NCBI RefSeq assembly: GCF_910591885.1
Contig: NW_025963646.1
Coordinates: 1-64,000 of the forward strand
Source: Bombus terrestris
Lineage: Eukaryota > Arthropoda > Insecta > Hymenoptera > Apidae
Length of the DNA: 64,000 nt
Direction of reading: 5' to 3'
The position numbers and the translations under genes were made by a program. Every line of letters starts with the position of its first letter. Position 1 is the stretch's first letter. Shown here piece by piece: positions 36,601 through 48,299 of the stretch. The notes under the pieces are model-generated. The model did not search any database and was not told the origin of the DNA. It saw only the letters and a list, made by a program, of their open reading frames with translations.

Positions 36601-38699
36601 TTGTCCCACGTTGTCCCACGTTGTCCCACGTTGTCCCACGTTGTCCCACGTTGTCCCACGTTGTCCCACGTTGTCCCACGGTGTCCAACGGTGTCCAACG
36701 ATGTCCAACGGTGTCCAACGGTGTCCCACGTTGTCCCACGTTGTCCCACGTTGTCCCACGGTGTCCAACGATGTCCAACGGTGTCCCACGTTGTCCCACG
36801 TTGTCCCACGTTGTCCCACGTTGTCCCACGTTGTCCCACGATGTCCCACGTTGTCCCACGTTGTCCCACGTTGTCCCACGTTGTCCCACGTTGTCCCACG
36901 TTGTCCCACGTTGTCCCACGTTGTCCCACGTTGTCCCACGGTGTCCAACGATGTCCAACGGTGTCCCACGTTGTCCAACGGTGTCCCACGTTGTCCCACG
37001 TTGTCCCACGTTGTCCCACGTTGTCCCACGTTGTCCCACGTTGTCCCACGTTCTCCCACGTTGTCCCACGTTGTCCCACGCTGTCCCACGTTGTCCCACG
37101 TTGTCCCACGTTGTCCCACGTTGTCCCACGTTGTCCCACGTTGTCCCACGGTGTCCAACGATGTCCAACGGTGTCCAACGGTGTCCCACGGTGTCCAACG
37201 GTGTCCCACGTTGTCCCACGTTGTCCCACGTTGTCCCACGTTGTCCCACGTTGTCCCACGGTGTCCAACGGTGTCCAACGATGTCCAACGGTGTCCAACG
37301 GTGTCCCACGATGTCCACCGATGTCCAACGGTGTCCAACGGTGTCCAACGGTGTCCAACGGTGTCCAACGATGTCCAACGATGTCCAACGATGTCCAACG
37401 GTGCCCAACGATGTCCAACGATGTCCAACGGTGTCCCACGATGTCCAACGATGTCCAACGATGTCCAACGGTGTCCAACGGTGTCCCACGTTGTCCCACG
37501 ATGTCCCACGTTGTCCCACGGTGTCCAACGATGTCCAACGGTGTCCCACGTTGTCCCACGTTGTCCCACGTTGTCCCACGGTGTCCAACGATGTCCAACG
37601 GTGTCCCACGTTGTCCCACGTTGTTCCACTTTGTCCCACGTTGTCCCACGTTGTCCCACGATGTCCCACGTTGTCCCACGTTGTCCCACGTTGTCCCACG
37701 TTGTCCCACGTTGTCCCACGTTGTCCCACGTTGTCCCACGTTGTCCCACGTTGTCCCACGGTGTCCAACGATGTCCAACGGTGTCCCACGTTGTCCAACG
37801 GTGTACAACGGTGTCCAACGATGTCCAACGATGTCCAACGATGTCCAACGGTGTCCAACGATGTCCAACGATGTCCACCGATGTCCAACGGTGTCCAACG
37901 GTGTCCAACGGTGTCCAACGGTGTCCAACGGTGTCCAACGATGTCCAACGGTGTCCAACGGTGTCCCACGGTGTCCAACGATGTCCAACGGTGTCCCACG
38001 TTGTCCCACGTTGTCCCACGTTGTCCCACGTTGTCCCACGTTGTCCCACGGTGTCCCACGGTGTCCAACGGTGTCCAACGGTGTCCAACGGTGTCCAACG
38101 ATGTCCAACGGTGTCCAACGGTGTCCCACGGTGTCCAACGGTGTCCAACGATGTCCAACGGTGTCCCACGTTGTCCCACGTTGTCCCACGTTGTCCCACG
38201 TTGTTCCATGGTTTCCCACGTTGTCCCACGTTGTCCCACGTTGTCCCACGGTGTCCAACGATGTCCAACGGTGTCCAACGGTGTCCCACGGTGTCCAACG
38301 GTGTCCCACGTTGTCCCACGTTGTCCCACGTTGTCCCACGTTGTCCCACGTTGTCCCACGTTGTCCCACGTTGTCCCACGTTGTCCCACGTTGTCCAACG
38401 GTGTCCCACGGTGTTCAACGGTGTCCCACGTTGTCCCACGTTGTCCCACGTTGTCCCACGTTGTCCCACGTTGTCCCACGTTGTCCCACGTTGTCCCACG
38501 TTGTCCCACGTTGTCCCACGGTGTCCAACGGTGTCCAACGATGTCCAACGGTGTCCAACGGTGTCCCACGTTGTCCCACGATGTCCCACGTTGTCCCACG
38601 TTGTCCCACGTTGTCCCACGTTGTCCCACGGTGTCCAACGGTGTCCAACGATGTCCAACGGTGTCCAACGGTGTCCCACGATGTCCACCGATGTCCAAC

Positions 38700-39619
38700 G
38701 GTGTCCAACGGTGTCCAACGGTGTCCAACGGTGTCCAACGGTGTCCAACGATGTCCAACGGTGTCCAACGGTGTCCCACGGTGACCAACGATGTCCAACG
38801 GTGTCCCACGTTGTCCAACGGTGTCCCACGTTGTCCCACGTTGTCCCACGTTGTCCCACGTTGTCCCACGTTGTCCCACGTTGTCCCACGGTGTCCCACG
38901 GTGTCCAACGGTGTCCAACGGTGTCCAACGGTGTCCCACGGTGTCCAACGGTGTCCCACGTTGTCCCACGTTGTCCCACGTTGTCCCACGTTGTCCAACG
39001 ATGTCCAACGGTGTCCCACGTTGTCCCACGTTGTCCCACGTTGTCCCACGTTGTCCCACGTTGTCCCACGTTGTCCCACGTTGTCCCACGGTGTCCAACG
39101 GTGTCCAACGATGTCCAACGGTGTCCAACGGTGTCCCACGATGTCCACCGATGTCCAACGGTGTCCAACGGTGTCCAACGGTGTCCAACGGTGTCCAACG
39201 ATGTCCAACGATGTCCAACGATGTCCAACGGTGTCCAACGATGTCCAACGATGTCCACCGATGTCCAACGGTGTCCAACGGTGTCCAACGGTGTCCAACG
39301 GTGTCCAACGGTGTCCAACGATGTCCAACGGTGTCCAACGGTGTCCCACGGTGTCCAACGATGTCCAACGGTGTCCCACGTTGTCCAACGGTGTCCCACG
39401 TTGTCCCACGTTGTCCCACGTTGTCCCACGTTGTCCCACGATGTCCCACGTTGTCCCACGTTGTCCCACGTTGTCCCACGTTGTCCCACGTTGTCCGACG
39501 TTGTCCCACGTTGTCCCACGTTGTCCCACGGTGTCCCACGATGTCCCACGTTGTCCCACGTTGTCCCACGTTGTCCCACGTTGTCCCACGTTGTCCCACG
39601 TTGTCCCACGTTGTCCCAC
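38700..39619. repeat. 920-bp tandem unit, copy 1
   Basis: A plus-strand TGA-bearing unit (ACCAACGATG at 38,784), two TCCACCGATG units (39,144 and 39,254) and TCCGACGTTG (39,494) recur at 39,704, 40,064, 40,174 and 40,414. The two copies abut. The seven-unit a-run that closes each is the same length. Confidence 0.85.
39141..39340. repeat. 200-bp block of 20 TCCAAC/TCCACC units (cassette N, long form)
   Basis: Two TCCACCGATG units 110 bp apart frame a pure c/d block: a d run, three c units, then d, c, the second TCCACCGATG and another d run. The same 20-unit block recurs near 40,061, 42,461, 48,421, 50,061 and 52,881. A shorter form with a single TCCACCGATG occurs throughout the window, for example at 201, 871, 8,041, 15,454, 20,574, 37,314, 44,214, 54,664, 57,284 and 59,694. 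I count more than 50 TCCACCGATG units by eye. Confidence 0.8.
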
Positions 39620-40539
39620 GGTGTCCAACGGTGTCCAACGGTGTCCAACGGTGTCCAACGGTGTCCAACGATGTCCAACGGTGTCCAACGGTGTCCCACG
39701 GTGACCAACGATGTCCAACGGTGTCCCACGTTGTCCAACGGTGTCCCACGTTGTCCCACGTTGTCCCACGTTGTCCCACGTTGTCCCACGTTGTCCCACG
39801 TTGTCCCACGGTGTCCCACGGTGTCCAACGGTGTCCAACGGTGTCCAACGGTGTCCCACGGTGTCCAACGGTGTCCCACGTTGTCCCACGTTGTCCCACG
39901 TTGTCCCACGTTGTCCAACGATGTCCAACGGTGTCCCACGTTGTCCCACGTTGTCCCACGTTGTCCCACGTTGTCCCACGTTGTCCCACGTTGTCCCACG
40001 TTGTCCCACGGTGTCCAACGGTGTCCAACGATGTCCAACGGTGTCCAACGGTGTCCCACGATGTCCACCGATGTCCAACGGTGTCCAACGGTGTCCAACG
40101 GTGTCCAACGGTGTCCAACGATGTCCAACGATGTCCAACGATGTCCAACGGTGTCCAACGATGTCCAACGATGTCCACCGATGTCCAACGGTGTCCAACG
40201 GTGTCCAACGGTGTCCAACGGTGTCCAACGGTGTCCAACGATGTCCAACGGTGTCCAACGGTGTCCCACGGTGTCCAACGATGTCCAACGGTGTCCCACG
40301 TTGTCCAACGGTGTCCCACGTTGTCCCACGTTGTCCCACGTTGTCCCACGTTGTCCCACGATGTCCCACGTTGTCCCACGTTGTCCCACGTTGTCCCACG
40401 TTGTCCCACGTTGTCCGACGTTGTCCCACGTTGTCCCACGTTGTCCCACGGTGTCCCACGATGTCCCACGTTGTCCCACGTTGTCCCACGTTGTCCCACG
40501 TTGTCCCACGTTGTCCCACGTTGTCCCACGTTGTCCCAC
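39620..40539. repeat. 920-bp tandem unit, copy 2
   Basis: This is the partner of 38,700-39,619. The next segment (from 40,541) resembles the interior of the unit rather than its start, so a full third copy does not follow. Confidence 0.85.
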
Positions 40540-41530
40540 GGTGTCCCACGGTGTCCAACGGTGTCCAACGGTGTCCAACGGTGTCCCACGGTGTCCAACG
40601 GTGTCCCACGTTGTCCCACGTTGTCCCACGTTGTCCCACGTTGTCCAACGATGTCCAACGGTGTCCCACGTTGTCCCACGTTGTTCCATGGTTTCCCACG
40701 TTGTCCCACGTTGTCCCACGTTGTCCCACGTTGTCCCACGTTGTCCCACGTTGTCCCACGTTGTCCCACGTTGTCCCACGGTGTCCAACGATGTCCAACG
40801 GTGTCCCACGGTGTCCAACGATGTCCAACGGTGTCCAACGGTGTCCAACGGTGTCCAACGGTGTCCCACGTTGTCCCACGTTGTCCCACGTTGTCCCACG
40901 GTGTCCAACGATGTCCAACGGTGTCCCACGTTGTCCCACGTTGTCCCACGTTGTCCCACGTTGTCCCACGTTGTCCCACGTTGTCCCACGTTGTCCCACG
41001 TTGTCCCACGTTGTCCTACGTTGTCCCACGTTGTCCCACGTTGTCCCACGTTGTCCCACGTTGTCCCACGTTGTCCCACGGTGTCCAACGGTGTCCAACG
41101 GTGTCCCACGATGTCCACCGATGTCCAACTGTGTCCAACGGTGTCCAACGGTGTCCAACGGTGTCCAACGATGTCCCACGTTGTCCCACGTTGTCCCACG
41201 TTGTCCCACGGTGTCCAACGATGTCCAACGGTGTCCCACGTTGTCCCACGTTGTCCCACGTTGTCCCACGTTGTCCCACGTTGTCCCACGTTGTCCCACG
41301 TTGTCCTACGTTGTCCCACGTTGTCCCACGTTGTCCCACGTTGTCCCACGTTGTCCCACGTTGTCCCACGGTGTCCAACGGTGTCCAACGGTGTCCCACG
41401 ATGTCCACCGATGTCCAACTGTGTCCAACGGTGTCCAACGGTGTCCCACGGTGTCCAACGGTGTCCAACGATGTCCAACGTTGTCCCACGTTGTCCCACG
41501 TTGTCCCACGTTGTTCCATGGTTTCCCACG
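39780..41530. repeat. 2.38-2.40-kb-offset duplication, upstream copy
   Basis: TCCGACGTTG (40,414), TTCCATGGTT (40,684 and 41,514) and TCCAACTGTG (41,124 and 41,414) recur at 42,814, 43,084, 43,894, 43,504 and 43,794. The 290-bp spacing of the paired TCCAACTGTG units is conserved. Confidence 0.85.
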
Positions 41531-42179
41531 TTGTCCCACGTTGTCCCACGTTGTCCCACGGTGTCCAACGATGTCCAACGGTGTCCAACGGTGTCCAACG
41601 GTGTCCAACGGTGTCCAACGATGTCCAACGATGTCCAACGATGTCCAACGGTGTCCAACGATGTCCAACGATGTCCAATGGTGTCCCACGATGTCCAACG
41701 ATGTCCAACGATGTCCAACGGTGTCCAACGGTGTCCCACGTTGTCCCACGTTGTCCCACGTTGTCCCACGGTGTCCAACGATGTCCAACGGTGTCCCACG
41801 TTGTCCCACGTTGTCCCACGTTGTCCCACGTTGTCCCACGTTGTCCCACGTTGTCCCACGTTGTCCCACGTTGTCCCACGTTGTCCCACGGTGTCCAACG
41901 ATGTCCAACGGTGTCCCACGTTGTCCCACGTTGTCCCACGTTGTCCCACGTTGTCCCACGTTGTCCCACGTTGTCCCACGTTGTCCCACGTTGTCCCACG
42001 GTGTCCAACGATGTCCAACGGTGTCCCACGTTGTCCAACGGTGTCCCACGTTGTCCCACGTTGTCCCACGTTGTCCCACGTTGTCCCACGATGTCCCACG
42101 TTGTCCCACGTTGTCCCACGTTGTCCCACGATGTCCCACGTTGTCCCACGTTGTCCCACGTTGTCCCACGTTGTCCCAC

Positions 42180-45100
42180 GTTGTCCCACGTTGTCCCACG
42201 TTGTCCCACGGTGTCCCACGGTGTCCAACGGTGTCCAACGGTGTCCAACGGTGTCCCACGGTGTCCAACGGTGTCCCACGTTGTCCCACGTTGTCCCACG
42301 TTGTCCCACGTTGTCCAACGATGTCCAACGGTGTCCCACGTTGTCCCACGTTGTCCCACGTTGTCCCACGTTGTCCCACGTTGTCCCACGTTGTCCCACG
42401 TTGTCCCACGGTGTCCAACGGTGTCCAACGATGTCCAACGGTGTCCAACGGTGTCCCACGATGTCCACCGATGTCCAACGGTGTCCAACGGTGTCCAACG
42501 GTGTCCAACGGTGTCCAACGATGTCCAACGATGTCCAACGATGTCCAACGGTGTCCAACGATGTCCAACGATGTCCACCGATGTCCAACGGTGTCCAACG
42601 GTGTCCAACGGTGTCCAACGGTGTCCAACGGTGTCCAACGATGTCCAACGGTGTCCAACGGTGTCCCACGGTGTCCAACGATGTCCAACGGTGTCCCACG
42701 TTGTCCAACGGTGTCCCACGTTGTCCCACGTTGTCCCACGTTGTCCCACGTTGTCCCACGATGTCCCACGTTGTCCCACGTTGTCCCACGTTGTCCCACG
42801 TTGTCCCACGTTGTCCGACGTTGTCCCACGTTGTCCCACGTTGTCCCACGGTGTCCCACGATGTCCCACGTTGTCCCACGTTGTCCCACGTTGTCCCACG
42901 TTGTCCCACGTTGTCCCACGTTGTCCCACGTTGTCCCACGGTGTCCCACGGTGTCCAACGGTGTCCCACGGTGTCCCACGGTGTCCCACGGTGTCCAACG
43001 GTGTCCCACGTTGTCCCACGTTGTCCCACGTTGTCCCACGTTGTCCAACGATGTCCAACGGTGTCCCACGTTGTCCCACGTTGTTCCATGGTTTCCCACG
43101 TTGTCCCACGTTGTCCCACGTTGTCCCACGTTGTCCCACGTTGTCCCACGTTGTCCCACGTTGTCCCACGGTGTCCAACGATGTCCAACGGTGTCCCACG
43201 GTGTCCAACGATGTCCAACGGTGTCCAACGGTGTCCAACGGTGTCCAACGGTGTCCCACGTTGTCCCACGTTGTCCCACGTTGTCCCACGGTGTCCAACG
43301 ATGTCCAACGGTGTCCCACGTTGTCCCACGTTGTCCCACGTTGTCCCACGTTGTCCCACGTTGTCCCACGTTGTCCCACGTTGTCCCACGTTGTCCCACG
43401 TTGTCCTACGTTGTCCCACGTTGTCCCACGTTGTCCCACGTTGTCCCACGTTGTCCCACGGTGTCCAACGGTGTCCAACGGTGTCCCACGATGTCCACCG
43501 ATGTCCAACTGTGTCCAACGGTGTCCAACGGTGTCCAACGGTGTCCAACGATGTCCCACGTTGTCCCACGTTGTCCCACGTTGTCCCACGGTGTCCAACG
43601 ATGTCCAACGGTGTCCCACGTTGTCCCACGTTGTCCCACGTTGTCCCACGTTGTCCCACGTTGTCCCACGTTGTCCCACGTTGTCCTACGTTGTCCCACG
43701 TTGTCCCACGTTGTCCCACGTTGTCCCACGTTGTCCCACGTTGTCCCACGGTGTCCAACGGTGTCCAACGGTGTCCCACGATGTCCACCGATGTCCAACT
43801 GTGTCCAACGGTGTCCAACGGTGTCCCACGGTGTCCAACGGTGTCCAACGATGTCCAACGTTGTCCCACGTTGTCCCACGTTGTCCCACGTTGTTCCATG
43901 GTATCCCACGTTGTCCCACGTTGTCCCACGTTGTCCCACGGTGTCCAACGATGTCCAACGGTGTCCAACGGTGTCCCACGGTGTCCAACGGTGTCCCACG
44001 TTGTCCCACGTTGTCCCACGTTGTCCCACGTTGTCCCACGTTGTCCAACGGTGTCCCACGGTGTTCAACGGTGTCCCACGTTGTCCCACGTTGTCCCACG
44101 TTGTCCCACGTTGTCCCACGTTGTCCCACGTTGTCCCACGTTGTCCCACGTTGTCCCACGGTGTCCAACGGTGTCCAACGATGTCCAACGGTGTCCAACG
44201 GTGTCCCACGATGTCCACCGATATCCAACGGTGTCCAACGGTGTCCAACGGTGTCCAACGGTGTCCAACGGTGTCCAACGGTGTCCAACGATGTCCAACG
44301 ATGTCCAACGATGTCCAACGGTGTCCAACGATGTCCAACGATGTCCAACGGTGTCCCACGATGTCCAACGATGTCCAACGATGTCCAACGGTGTCCAACG
44401 GTGTCCCACGTTGTCCCACGTTGTCCCACGTTGTCCCACGGTGTCCAACGATGTCCAACGGTGTCCCACGTTGTCCCACGTTGTCCCACGTTGTCCCACG
44501 TTGTCCCACGTTGTCCCACGTTGTCCCACGTTGTCCCACGTTGTCCCACGGTGTCCAACGATGTCCAACGGTGTCCCACGTTGTCCAACGGTGTCCCACG
44601 TTGTCCCACGTTGTCCCACGTTGTCCCACGTTGTCCCACGATGTCCCACGTTGTCCCACGTTGTCCCACGTTGTCCCACGATGTCCCACGTTGTCCCACG
44701 TTGTCCCACGTTGTCCCACGTTGTCCCACGTTGTCCCACGTTGTCCCACGTTGTCCCACGTTGTCCCACGTTGTCCCACGCTGTCCCACGTTGTCCCACG
44801 GTGTCCAACGATGTCCAACGGTGTCCAACGGTGTCCCACGGTGTCCAACGGTGTCCCACGTTGTCCCACGTTGTCCAACGATGTCCAACGGTGTCCCACG
44901 TTGTCCCACGTTGTCCTACGTTGTCCCACGTTGTCCCACGTTGTCCCACGTTGTTCCACGTTGTCCCACGGTGTCCAACGGTGTCCCACGTTGTCCCACG
45001 TTGTCCCACGGTGTCCAACGATGTCCAACGGTGTCCAACGGTGTCCCACGGTGTCCAACGATGTCCAACGGTGTCCCACGTTGTCCCACGTTGTCCCACG

Positions 45101-46480
45101 TTGTCTCACGTTGTCCCACGTTGTCCCACGTTGTCCCACGTTGTCCCACGGTGTCCAACGGTGTCCAACGATGTCCAACGGTGTCCAACGGTGTCCCACG
45201 TTGTCCCACGTTGTCCCACGGTGTCCAACGATGTCCCACGTTGTCCCACGTTGTCCAACGGTGTCCCACGGTGTCCAACGGTGTCCCACGTTGTCCCACG
45301 TTGTCCCACGTTGTCCCACGTTGTCCCACGTTGTCCCACGTTGTCCCACGTTGTCCCACGGTGTCCAACGGTGTCCAACGATGTCCAACGGTGTCCAACG
45401 GTGTCCCACGATGTCCACCGATGTCCAACGGTGTCCAACGGTGTCCAACGGTGTCCAACGATGTCCAACGATGTCCAACGATGTCCAACGGTGTCCAACG
45501 ATGTCCAACGATGTCCAACGGTGTCCCACGATGTCCAACGATGTCCAACGGTGTCCAACGATGTCCAACGGTGTCCAACGGTGTCCCACGTTGTCCCACG
45601 TTGTCCCACGGTGTCCAACGATGTCCAACGGTGTCCCACGTTGTCCCACGTTGTCCCACGTTGTCCCACGTTGTCCCACGTTGTCCCACGATGTCCCACG
45701 TTGTCCCACGTTGTCCCACGTTGTCCCACGTTGTCCCACGTTGTCCCACGTTGTCCCACGTTGTCCCACGTTGTCCCACGTTGTCCCACGTTGTCCCACG
45801 GTGTCCAACGATGCCCAACGGTGTCCCACGTTGTCCAACGGTGTCCCACGTTGTCCCACGTTGTCCCACGTTGTCCCACGTTGTCCCACGATGTCCCACG
45901 TTGTCCCACGTTGTCCCACGTTGTCCCACGTTGTCCCACGTTGTCCCACGGTGTCCAACGATGTCCAACGGTGTCCCACGTTGTCCAACGGTGTCCCACG
46001 TTGTCCCACGTTGTCCCACGTTGTCCCACGTTGTCCCACGTTGTCCCACGATGTCCCACGGTGTCCAACGATGTCCAACGGTGTCCAACGGTGTCCCACG
46101 GTGTCCAACGGTGTCCCACGTTGTCCCACGTTGTCCCACGTTGTCCCACGTTGTCCCACGTTGTCCCACGTTGTCCCACGTTGTCCCACGTTGTCCCACG
46201 TTGTCCCACGGTGTCCAACGATGTCCAACGGTGTCCCACGTTGTCCCACGTTGTCCCACGTTGTCCCACGTTGTCCCACGTTGTCCCACGATGTCCCACG
46301 GTGTCCAACGATGTCCAACGGTGTCCCACGTTGTCCCACGTTGTCCCACGGTGTCCAACGGTGTCCCACGTTGTCCCACGTTGTCCCACGGTGTCCAACG
46401 ATGTCCAACGGTGTCCAACGGTGTCCCACGGTGTCCAACGATGTCCAACGGTGTCCCACGTTGTCCCACGTTGTCCCACG
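42180..46480. repeat. About 10.4-kb-offset duplication, upstream copy
   Basis: Markers TCCGACGTTG (42,814), TTCCATGGTT (43,084 and 43,894), TCCAACTGTG (43,504 and 43,794), TTCAACGGTG (44,064), TCCTACGTTG (44,914), TCTCACGTTG (45,104) and CCCAACGGTG (45,814) recur at 53,234, 53,504, 54,344, 53,944, 54,244, 54,514, 55,294, 55,484 and 56,214. Offsets are 10,380-10,450 bp. At 43,894 the unit is followed by ATCCCACG instead of TTCCCACG, a private change. The first 1.7 kb is also the downstream copy of 39,780-41,530. Confidence 0.85.
43784..44073. repeat. Marker cassette K, copy 1
   Basis: TCCACCGATG, TCCAACTGTG (43,794), TTCCATGGTT (+100) and TTCAACGGTG (+270) keep identical spacing in four copies, at 43,794, 46,964, 51,264 and 54,244. 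A partial copy at 41,414 has the first interval only. Copy intervals are 3,170, 4,300 and 2,980 bp. Confidence 0.85.
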
Positions 46481-46953
46481 TTGTCCCACGGTGTCCAACG
46501 GTGTCCAACGATGTCCCACGTTGTCCCACGTTGTCCCACGTTGTCCCACGTTGTCCCACGATGTCCCACGTTGTCCCACGTTGTCCCACGTTGTCCCACG
46601 TTGTCCCACGATGTCCCACGTTGTCCCACGTTGTCCCACGTTGTCCCACGTTGTCCCACGGTGTCCAACGATGTCCAACGGTGTCCAACGGTGTCCCACG
46701 GTGTCCAACGGTGTCCCACGTTGTCCCACGTTGTCCCACGTTGTCCCACGTTGTCCCACGTTGTCCCACGATGTCCCACGTTGTCCCACGTTGTCCCACG
46801 TTGTCCCACGTTGTCCCACGTTGTCCCACGTTGTCCCACGGTGTCCAACGATGTCCAACGGTGTCCCACGTTGTCCCACGTTGTCCCACGTTGTCCCACG
46901 TTGTCCCACGTTGTCCCACGGTGTCCAACGGTGTCCAACGGTGTCCCACGATG

Positions 46954-48140
46954 TCCACCGATGTCCAACTGTGTCCAACGGTGTCCAACGGTGTCCCACG
47001 GTGTCCAACGGTGTCCAACGATGTCCAACGTTGTCCCACGTTGTCCCACGTTGTCCCACGTTGTTCCATGGTTTCCCACGTTGTCCCACGTTGTCCCACG
47101 TTGTCCCACGGTGTCCAACGATGTCCAACGGTGTCCAACGGTGTCCCACGGTGTCCAACGGTGTCCCACGTTGTCCCACGTTGTCCCACGTTGTCCCACG
47201 TTGTCCCACGTTGTCCAACGGTGTCCCACGGTGTTCAACGGTGTCCCACGTTGTCCCACGTTGTCCCACGTTGTCCCACGTTGTCCCACGTTGTCCCACG
47301 TTGTCCCACGTTGTCCCACGTTGTCCCACGGTGTCCAACGGTGTCCAACGATGTCCAACGGTGTCCAACGGTGTCCCACGATGTCCACCGATGTCCAACG
47401 GTGTCCAACGGTGTCCAACGGTGTCCAACGGTGTCCAACGGTGTCCAACGGTGTCCAACGATGTCCAACGATGTCCAACGATGTCCAACGGTGTCCAACG
47501 ATGTCCAACGATGTCCAACGGTGTCCCACGATGTCCAACGATGTCCAACGATGTCCAACGGTGTCCAACGGTGTCCCACGTTGTCCCACGTTGTCCCACG
47601 TTGTCCCACGGTGTCCAACGATGTCCAACGGTGTCCCACGTTGTCCCACGTTGTCCCACGTTGTCCCACGTTGTCCCACGTTGTCCCACGTTGTCCCACG
47701 TTGTCCCACGTTGTCCCACGTTGTCCCACGGTGTCCAACGATGTCCAACGGTGTCCCACGTTGTCCAACGGTGTCCCACGTTGTCCCACGTTGTCCCACG
47801 TTGTCCCACGTTGTCCCACGATGTCCCACGTTGTCCCACGTTGTCCCACGTTGTCCCACGATGTCCCACGTTGTCCCACGTTGTCCCACGTTGTCCCACG
47901 TTGTCCCACGATGTCCCACGTTGTCCCACGTTGTCCCACGTTGTCCCACGTTGTCCCACGTTGTCCCACGTTGTCCCACGGTGTCCAACGATGTCCAACG
48001 GTGTCCAACGGTGTCCCACGGTGTCCAACGGTGTCCCACGTTGTCCCACGTTGTCCAACGATGTCCAACGGTGTCCCACGTTGTCCCACGTTGTCCTACG
48101 TTGTCCCACGTTGTCCCACGTTGTCCCACGTTGTCCCACG
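46954..48140. repeat. 3.17-kb-offset duplication with cassette K, copy 2
   Basis: This segment repeats 43,784-44,960. TCCAACTGTG (46,964), TTCCATGGTT (47,064), TTCAACGGTG (47,234) and TCCTACGTTG (48,094) lie 3,170-3,180 bp after their partners. Confidence 0.85.
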
Positions 48141-48299
48141 TTGTCCCACGTTGTCCCACGTTGTCCCACGGTGTCCCACGGTGTCCAACGGTGTCCAACG
48201 GTGTCCAACGGTGTCCCACGGTGTCCAACGGTGTCCCACGTTGTCCCACGTTGTCCCACGTTGTCCCACGTTGTCCAACGATGTCCAACGGTGTCCCAC

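Larger units (their letters stand above)
32670..38200. repeat. 5.5-kb stretch without TTCCATGGTT
   Basis: This is the longest interval between TTCCATGGTT units (32,664 and 38,204) in the window. It holds the four clustered M cassettes and the c/d-rich blocks near 34.5 and 35.4 kb. One private unit, GCCCACGTTG (33,634), is present. I see no gene or unique DNA. Confidence 0.75.
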
